From Elephas maximus indicus (Eukaryota > Chordata > Mammalia > Proboscidea > Elephantidae), in contig NC_064839.1 in NCBI RefSeq assembly GCF_024166365.1, positions 33,926,378 to 33,990,377 of the forward strand: 64,000 nt of DNA, read 5' to 3'. The notes under the pieces are model-generated. The model saw nothing but the letters and a program-made list of their open reading frames with translations, was not told the origin of the DNA and made no database searches. Made by a program: the position numbers and the translations under genes. Positions 57,415 through 64,000 of this stretch are shown in pieces. The stretch's first letter is position 1, and each line of letters begins with the position of its first letter.

Positions 57415-59394
57415 ATGGAGAGCCAAGATGGCGGAGTAGTAAGACGCTACCATTAATCCCCCTTACAGCAAAGACCCTAAAAAGCAAGTGAAACGATTAT
57501 ATTTATGAAAAGCTAGGAGGCCTGAACATTCAAGGCAAAGTTAGAAAATGGACTGTGCGGCAGGGGGAGGGAGAGACGGTTCAGAAGCGGAGAAGAGTTG
57601 CTGGACCTGAATCACCAGGAACCCTCAGGCACCATTCCTGGAGGGACCGCAGCAGGGCTGGTGGTAGCGTTCTGGACACAGTTTCCTCAGGGAGAGACAG
57701 CGCAGCCTAATCACACCTCTGGAACCAGAGAAGAATAGCGCTGTCAGCAAAAGCTAAGTACTGGCATATATTTCACCATTCACCCAGCTCCCAGGCTGGC
57801 TTCAGTGGCTGTCGATTTCACCGGGCCCAAGATTAGGTCCTGCTGAGCACCCTGAGCCATTCTCCTGGCCTTAAAAAAAAAAAAAAAAAAAAATTTTTTT
57901 TTTTTTTTTTTAAAGAAGGAATAAATTCACAACTGGTGGAAAAGATAATCTGCCAGCTCCACTAAGCTGGGGAGCTCAGGACAGAAGCAGCTCCTGTCCA
58001 GGCATAAAAGGTCCATGGACTTTGAATACCTTTCCCCACTGCATGGACCTGTGTGGGCCTATTTCAGGAGAATAGGCCCCTGTTGGCAGATTGCAACTGC
58101 TTCAGCTGTGTGGTGGAGAGGTGAGTGTTTGAGATGTTTGACACTGCTTTGCCTGTTAAACAGGGTTCTCACCTACCCACATCAGGGGCCTAAGAACTGG
58201 TGGCTCCAGTCAGGTCACCCAGCCACCTGTGACAGGGGTCCAAGGATAATTGGTACCTCCCGGTCCTTACAACCAAAAGCACTGGGTGCCCATGGTCTAT
58301 CTACAGGACCCACCCACCTGAGCATTCTAGGAAACAAGGATGCACTTTCCTCAGAGATACTCGGGGGATGGATGTCAGTCTCCTGCCTTCTTCAGAGTGT
58401 GACCCCCTGCTGCAACCAGATACCTGTACCTACACCACTCACTCTGCCCCTCTAAGAGTGTAGGACAGAGCCTGTACCACACACTTGATGACCAACTACT
58501 TGGACATCTGAGCTGAATCCATACAAGAAAGGTGAATGGACTCCTAGGTTCATATACCCAATAACAACTCTAGCCATCTGGTGACAGGACGTTAGAGTTA
58601 AAAGGTGAAAATAATCAAGCTAGCTCACTCAAGAAGCCTATTTGGGCATATCAAAATAAAGCAAGAGGCTAGGATACAGTAAGCAAACATAAAATAAACT
58701 AATACAATAACTTATAGATGGCTCAGAGACAACAGTCAATATCAAATCATGTAAAGAAGCAGACCATGATCACTTCAACAAGCTCTCAAAACAAAGAATC
58801 AATGGATCTTCTGGATGAAAGTGCCTTCCTGGAATTACCAGATGCAGAATACAAAAGATTAATATATAGAACTCTTCAAGATGTCAGGAATGATATCAGG
58901 AAGGAGATTAGGCAAAATGCAGAACAAGCCAAGGAACACACAGATAAAACAGTTGAAGAAATTAAAAAGGTTATTCAAGAACATAATGAAAAATTTTATA
59001 AGCTGCAAGAGTGCATACAGAGGCAGCAAACAGAAATTCAGAAGATTAACAATAAAGTTACAGAATTAGACAACTCAGTAGAAAGTCAGAGGAACCGAAC
59101 TGATGAAATGGAAGGCAGAATTAGTGAGACTGCAGATAAAACGCTTGGCACCAATACATTCGAAGAAAAATCAGATAAAAGAATTAAAAAAAATGAAGAA
59201 ACCCTAAGAACCATGTGGGGCTCTATCAAGAGAAATAACCTATAAGTACCAGAACAGGGAGGGATAACAGAAAATACAGAGAGAATTGTTGAAGATGTGT
59301 TGGCAGAAAACTTCCCTGATATTGTGAAAGATGAGAAGATATCTATCCAAGATCCTCACTGAACTCCACATAAGGTAGATCTCAAAAGAAAGTC
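57415..59394 (+). mobile_element. L1 head fragment: 5' UTR and two thirds of ORF1, no 3' end
   Basis: It starts with agccaagatggcggagtag (about 57421; YY1-type site) and runs through a complete 5' UTR with an internal poly(A)/poly(T) stretch near 57870-57912. It stops abruptly inside ORF1 at 59394 (aaaagaaagtc). There is no ORF2, 3' UTR or long poly(A). The flanks aaaacaaaacaaag (ending 57413) and aaaacaacaag (59395-59405) look like a target-site duplication in the 5' UTR of the surrounding L1. Confidence 0.8.
58718..59245 (+). pseudogene. L1 ORF1 N-terminal part (head fragment), 175 codons open
   Basis: It is open from MAQRQQSISNHVKKQTM with a complete coiled coil (heptads through EIQKINNKVTELDNSVES) to the start of the RRM-like domain (MWGSIKRNNL), where a short deletion gives TAA. 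It is the best preserved ORF1 amino-terminal half in the window. The RNA-binding domains are missing, so normal ORF1p function is excluded. Confidence 0.85.
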
Positions 59395-59454
59395 AAAACA
59401 ACAAGCTAAGACGCAGTAAGCAAACATAAAATAAATAAATATAGAAACTTATTG

Positions 59455-60584
59455 ATGGACAGGAGACAACAGTCAATATCAAATCACATAAAGAGACAGA
59501 CCATGATGGCTTCACAAGCCACCAAATCAAATAATCAAGAAATCTTCCAGATGAAGAGAATTTCCTGGAACTACCAGAGGTAGAATACAAAAGATTAATA
59601 AACAGGACTCTTCAAGAGATCAGGAAGGAGATCAGGTAAAATGCAGGACAAGCAAAGAAATGTCTGACATAGCATTAGAGGAACTTAAGAAGATTAGAGA
59701 AGAACATAATGACAAATTTAATAGGCTGAAAGAATCCATAGAGAGACAGAAAACACAAATTCAGGAGATTAACAATAAAATTTCAGAATTAGGCAACTCA
59801 ATAGAAAGTCATAGGAGTAGAACTGAGGAACTGGAAGTCAGAATTAGTGAGATTGAAGATAGAGCACTTGACACCAACATATTTGAGGAAAAATCAGATA
59901 AAAGAATTTCAAAAAATGAAGAAACCCTAAGAATTATGTGGGATTCTATCAAGAGGAATAACCTACAAGTGTTTGGAGTACCAGGACAGAGAGGGAGAAC
60001 AAAAAATACAGAGAGAATTCTTGAAGATCTGTTGGCAGAAAATTTCCCTGATACCATGAAAGATGAGAAGATATCTATCCAAGATGCTCATTGAACCCCA
60101 CACAAAGTAGATCTCAAAAGAAAGTCACCACGACATATTATAATCAAGCTTGCAAAAACCAAAGATAAAGAGAGAATTTTAAGAGCAGCTAGGGATAAAA
60201 GTTTGAATCCGCCAGGTGCTCCTTGGAAACTCTATGGGGCAGTTCTACTCCGTCCTATAGGGTCGCTATGAGTTGGAATCAACTCAAGGGCACTGGGTTT
60301 TGTTTTAGGGATAAATGAAAAGTCACCTACAAAGGAGACTCAGTAAGACTAAGCTCTGACAACTCAGCAGAAACCATGCAGGTAAGAAGGCAATGGGATA
60401 ACTTATATAAAGACTTAAAGGAAAAAAATTGCCAGCCAGGAATTAAATATCCAGCAAAACTGCCTCTCAGTTATGGAGGCAAAATTAGGACATTTCCAGT
60501 TAAATAGAAGTTTAGGGAATTTTCAAAAACCAAACCAAAATTTAAAAAATACTAAAGGGAGACATCTGATTAGAAAATCAATAA
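59455..60584 (+). pseudogene. L1 ORF1 (deleted L1), broken and interrupted by an AfroSINE
   Basis: It starts MDRRQQSISNHIKRQTMM, shifts near 59545 and has TAA near 59638. It is then open at 59660-60094 through the coiled coil (ERQKTQIQEINNKISELGNS) and the RRM-like start (LQVFGVPGQRGR), with TGA at 60092. The AfroSINE at 60200-60306 cuts the C-terminal region. The final stop is near 60582. Confidence 0.85.
60200..60306 (+). mobile_element. 5'-truncated AfroSINE inside L1 ORF1
   Basis: It starts at the B-box region (gtttgaatccgccaggtgct) and ends with the RTE-like tail (gagttggaatcaactcaagg, then gggttttgtttt). The flanks tagggataaa (about 60189-60198 and 60307-60316) form a target-site duplication. 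It lacks the tRNA-like 5' half. Confidence 0.9.
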
Positions 60585-61030
60585 CATTAGATAAGAGCCC
60601 AAGACTAGAACACAGGAAGGGCAACCAGATATCAACCCAGATAGGGAAATCACAAAAATAATAAAAGCTAAAATGTTCAAAACAGGGAAACAGAGATGTC
60701 ACTATGTAAAAGATGACAACATTAAATCAAAAAGAGGGACTAAAAAATGTAGTCATTGATCTTTCATATGGAGAGGAAATCAAGGCAATATAAAGAAATA
60801 AAAGTTTGGTTTAAACTTAGAAAAATAGGGATAAATATTAAGGTAACCACAAACAAAACTAAACGATCCGACACATTAAAATAAAAAACAAGAAAAACAT
60901 AAAGACTCAGCAAATACAAAAGCAACAACAATGAAAAAGAGGAAAAGACAATATGTAAAGAAAAAGGACTCAGCACAGAAAATTATGTAGAAAAAATAAA
61001 CTGTCAACACCACCAAAAAAAGACATCAAA

Positions 61031-62548
61031 ATGACAGTCCTAAATTCATACCAATCAATAATTACACTAAATCCACCAATAAAGAGACAGAGAGTGGCAG
61101 AATGGATTTAAAAAAAAAAAAAAAGATCCGTCTATATGCTGCCTACAAGAGACGCACCTTAGACTTAAAGAGAAAAACAAACTAAAACTCAAAGAATGGA
61201 AAAATATATATATAAAGCAAACAACAATCAAAAAAGAGTAGGAATGGCAATGTTAATTTCTGACAAAATAGACTTTAAAGTAAAATCCACCACAAAGGAT
61301 AAGGAAGGACACGATATAATCATTATAAGGGTCAACATACCAGGAGGACATAACCATATTAAATATTTATTCCCCCTAATGACAATGCTCTAAATTACGT
61401 AAAACAAATTCTAACAGCATTGAAAAGAGAGATAGACAGCTCCACAATAATAGGAGACTTCAACGCACCACTTTCGGTGAAGGACAGGACATCCAGAAAG
61501 AAGCTCAATAAAGACACGCAAGATCCAAATGCCACAATCAACGAACTTGACCTCACAGACATATACAGAACACTCCACCTAACAGCAGCCAAGCATACTT
61601 TCTTCTCAAATGCACATGGAACATTCATTCTCCAGAATAGACCACTTATCAGGTCATAAAGCAACCCTTAACAGAATCCAAAACATTGAAATACTACAAA
61701 GCATCTTTTCTGACCATAAAGCCATAAAAGTAGAAATCAATAACAGGAAAAACAAGGAAAAAAAAAATCAAACATGGAAACTGCACAACACCTTGCTGAG
61801 AAACTTGGGTTACAGAAGATATAAGGATGGGGTAAAGAAATTCATAGAATCAAATGAGAATGAAAACACATCCTACTAGAACCTTTGGAACACAGTGCTC
61901 AGAGGTCAATTTATACCAGCAAACGCACACATCGAAAAAGAAGAATATCAAAGAGTTATCCCTACACCTCAAACAAATAGAAACAGAAGAGCAAAAGAAA
62001 CCCTCTGGCACCAGAAGAAAGCAGATAATAAAAACCAGAGCAGAATTAAATGAAACAGAGAATAGAAAAACAATCTAAAGAGTTAACAAGACCAAAGCTG
62101 GCTCTTTGAAAAGATCAATAAAATTGAATAAACCACTGGCCAAACTGAAAAGAAAAACAGGAGAGGAAGCAAATAACCCAAATAAGAAATGAGACACTTG
62201 CTTTGGAAATCTATTTGGCACTTCCTTAGAAAGCTAGAAATAGGATTACCATATGACCCAGCAATCCCACTCCTTGGAATGTATCCTAGAGAAATAACAG
62301 CCTTCACACAAACAGGTATATGTACACCTATGTTCATTGCAGCACTGTTCACAATAGCAAAAAGAAGGAAACAACTGAGGTGCCCATCAACGGATGAACG
62401 GATAAACAAATTATGGTATATTCTCACAATGGAATATTATGTAATGATAAACAACAATGATGAATCTATGAAACATCTCATAACATGGAGGAATCTAGAA
62501 GGCATTATGCTAAGTGAAGTTAGTTGCAAAAGGACAAATATTGTATAA
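61031..62548 (+). pseudogene. L1 ORF2 with internal deletion of the reverse transcriptase
   Basis: It starts MTVLNSYQSIITLN at 61031. Endonuclease parts survive (CCLQETHL near 61135, GDFNAPLS near 61456, SDHKAIKVEINNR near 61710) with several shifts. At about 62191 the sequence jumps from the end of the endonuclease-RT linker (ITQIRNE) straight to the last 120 residues (LLWKSIWHFLRKLEIG at 62192 on). The entire RT and cysteine-rich block are gone. The downstream stretch 62189-62548 is open. Confidence 0.88.
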
Positions 62549-63562
62549 GACCACTATTATAAAAACTCAAGAAAAGGTTGAAACACAGAAGAAAACATTC
62601 TTTGATGGTTATGAGGGTGGGGAGTGATGGAGGGAGAGGGGTATTTACTAATTAGCTAGTAGACAAGAACTGTTTTAGGTGAAGGGAAGGTCAACACACA
62701 GTACAGGGGAAGTCAGCGCAACTGGACTAATCTAAAAGGTAAGAAGTTCCCTGAATACAACCAAACACTTTGAGGGAGAGAGTAGCAGTACCAGGGGCCT
62801 GGGGACCATGATTTTAGGGCACATCTAGGTCAACTGGCATAACAAAGTGTATCAAGAAAACGTTATGCATACCACCTTAGTAAGCAGCCATCTAACAGGC
62901 ATCAATTGGTCTCAACTCACCTGGAGCAAAGGAGAATGGAAAACACCAAAGACACAAGGAAAATATGAGCCCAAGAGAAAGAAAGGGACACATAAACCAG
63001 AGACTCCATCAGCCTGAGACCAGAACTAGATGGTACCCGGCTACCACCAATGACTGCCCTGACAGGGAATACAACAGAGAATCCCTGATGGAGCAGGAGA
63101 AAATGGGATGCAGACCTCAAATTCTAGTGAAAAGACCAAACTTAATGGTCTGAGACTGGAGGGACCCCAGACATCATGGCCTCTGGACTCTTTGTTAGCC
63201 CAAAACTAAAACCATTCCTGAAGCCAACTCTTCAGACAAAGATTAAACTAGACTATAAGACATAAAATGATACTGCTGAGGAGTGAGCTTCTTGGATCAT
63301 GTAGACACATGAGACTATGTGGGCAGCTCCTGTCTGGTGGTGAGATGAGAAGGCAGAGGGGAACAGAAGCTAGTTGAATGGACATGGGAAATACAGGGTG
63401 GAGAGGAGTGTGCTGTCACAATACAGGGAGAGACCTAGGGTCTCATAACAATGTGTGTATACGTTTTTGTATGAGAAACTGACTAGAATTGTAAACTTTC
63501 ACTTAAAGCACAATTTTTTTAAAGCCATTCATTTGTAGTACTAGTACTACAGTTGTAGCAGT

Positions 63563-64000
63563 ACTAGATAACAAAAAAAATACTCATCATGTATTTTTTC
63601 TATTTAAAAAATATTATATATTTCCTAGCATTATACACTGTAAGTGCCTAGAAACAGTGACTGACCCTATAACTATGAGCACCCTCAGCACCTAGATTGT
63701 GTTCTCTAAAAGTCTATGAGCTTTTTTTAATGCTGTTGTGTATATCAAATGTATTCCCTTTTATTACCAAGTAGTATTATGCTACAATTTATTTATCCCT
63801 TACCTGTTGATGGTCATTTGGATAATTTGTTACTATTTCTTACTAAAATTATTTGTAATTTTTGGTTACTACAAATAAAGTTGCAAAAAACATTCGAAAA
63901 AAAGATAAACTAGACTTCGTCAAAATTAAACATTTTTATTCATCAAAGGACACTCTCTAGAGATAGAATTGCAAAGGCCACCTACCACTTAGAGATGGGA
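63563..64000. mobile_element. Old L1 fragments at the end of block B
   Basis: The sequence matches 6014-6466: a minus-strand L1 3' fragment (about 63715-63885) head to head with a plus-strand L1 piece (from about 63890, caaaattaaacatttttatt). It runs off the window. Confidence 0.65.

Larger units (their letters stand above)
56113..63519 (+). mobile_element. Full-length L1 with internal ORF2 deletion, carrying nested insertions
   Basis: 5' UTR 56113-57400 and from 59395, ORF1 59455-60584, ORF2 61031-62548, 3' UTR to about 63519. The flanks (ttaaagccacctg left, ttaaagccattcat right) are consistent with a target-site duplication in the MaLR LTR. Inside are an L1 head fragment (57415-59394) and an AfroSINE (60200-60306). 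About 2 kb of ORF2, including the reverse transcriptase, is missing at about 62191. The YY1-type site at the 5' end is degraded (gccatgagggctg). Confidence 0.88.
54898..63562 (+). mobile_element. MaLR-type LTR of block B, split by RTE and L1
   Basis: This is the partner of 4747-6013. Its own sequence is at 54898-55127, 55796-56112 and 63520-63562. The RTE fragment inside is shared with block A. The L1 inserted in its last 60 bp is specific to block B. Confidence 0.75.
33006..64000. repeat. Duplicated block B (expanded copy of block A)
   Basis: The 4.0 kb of block A (2463-6466) is spread over 31 kb. Retained segments are 33006-35067, 39310-39403, 54819-56112 and 63520-64000. Everything else is L1 insertion. 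At each junction the two flanks join to the continuous block A sequence (for example cagtaaaaacattgg near 4567; aaaacagaaaggtaca near 4656; aaagccatccatttg near 5981). Confidence 0.88.

Noticed and set aside
58015..58455. 146-codon open frame on the plus strand
   Set aside because: It lies in the L1 5' UTR; equivalent regions of other L1s (39960-40430) are not open in the same way.

Overview
The window is mammalian nuclear DNA from an afrotherian, most likely an elephant (Loxodonta/Elephas) or a close relative. This rests on three repeat families: tRNA-derived AfroSINEs in at least 14 copies, an RTE-clade LINE whose 3' tail matches the AfroSINE tail, and many L1 elements with one characteristic 3' UTR. 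MaLR/ERVL-type and ERV1-type LTRs, MER5-like and Tigger-like DNA transposon fossils complete the background. I see no intact protein-coding gene, no tRNA or rRNA gene and no CRISPR array.

Region 1 (1-7.77 kb): a MaLR-type provirus (5' LTR, internal part, 3' LTR) whose 3' LTR carries a nested ERV1-like solo LTR. Next comes duplicated block A (2.46-6.47 kb and probably beyond): an RTE tail, an AfroSINE, about 1 kb of unique DNA, a GGAT/GGTA microsatellite, a MaLR LTR with an RTE fragment inside it, and old L1 pieces.

Region 2 (7.77-26.6 kb): three related broken copies of a multi-exon short-chain dehydrogenase/reductase (SDR) gene, called L (minus strand), M (plus) and R (plus). L and R lie in an inverted duplication with arms at about 7.77-16.0 and 23.9-26.6 kb. 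The left arm has been stretched by a MaLR solo LTR, an almost complete RTE and a truncated L1 that split exon 4. M sits between the arms, keeps its six exons and SDR catalytic motifs, and carries two in-frame stops, frameshifts and one lost splice donor. An ERV1-like solo LTR ends 76 bp upstream of its ATG.

Region 3 (26.6-33.0 kb): old antisense and sense L1 sequence carrying young L1 3' ends, a run of AfroSINEs, and a local tandem duplication joining AfroSINE, AT-rich DNA and RTE.

Region 4 (33.0-64.0 kb): duplicated block B, the second copy of block A. What occupies 4 kb in block A is spread over 31 kb here by younger L1s. These are a tandem composite L1 under one target-site duplication, a full-length L1 split by a second, younger full-length L1, and a full-length L1 with an internal ORF2 deletion that itself carries a head-only L1 and an AfroSINE. 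Block A serves as the empty-site reference for each insertion. Every L1 ORF seen is broken.
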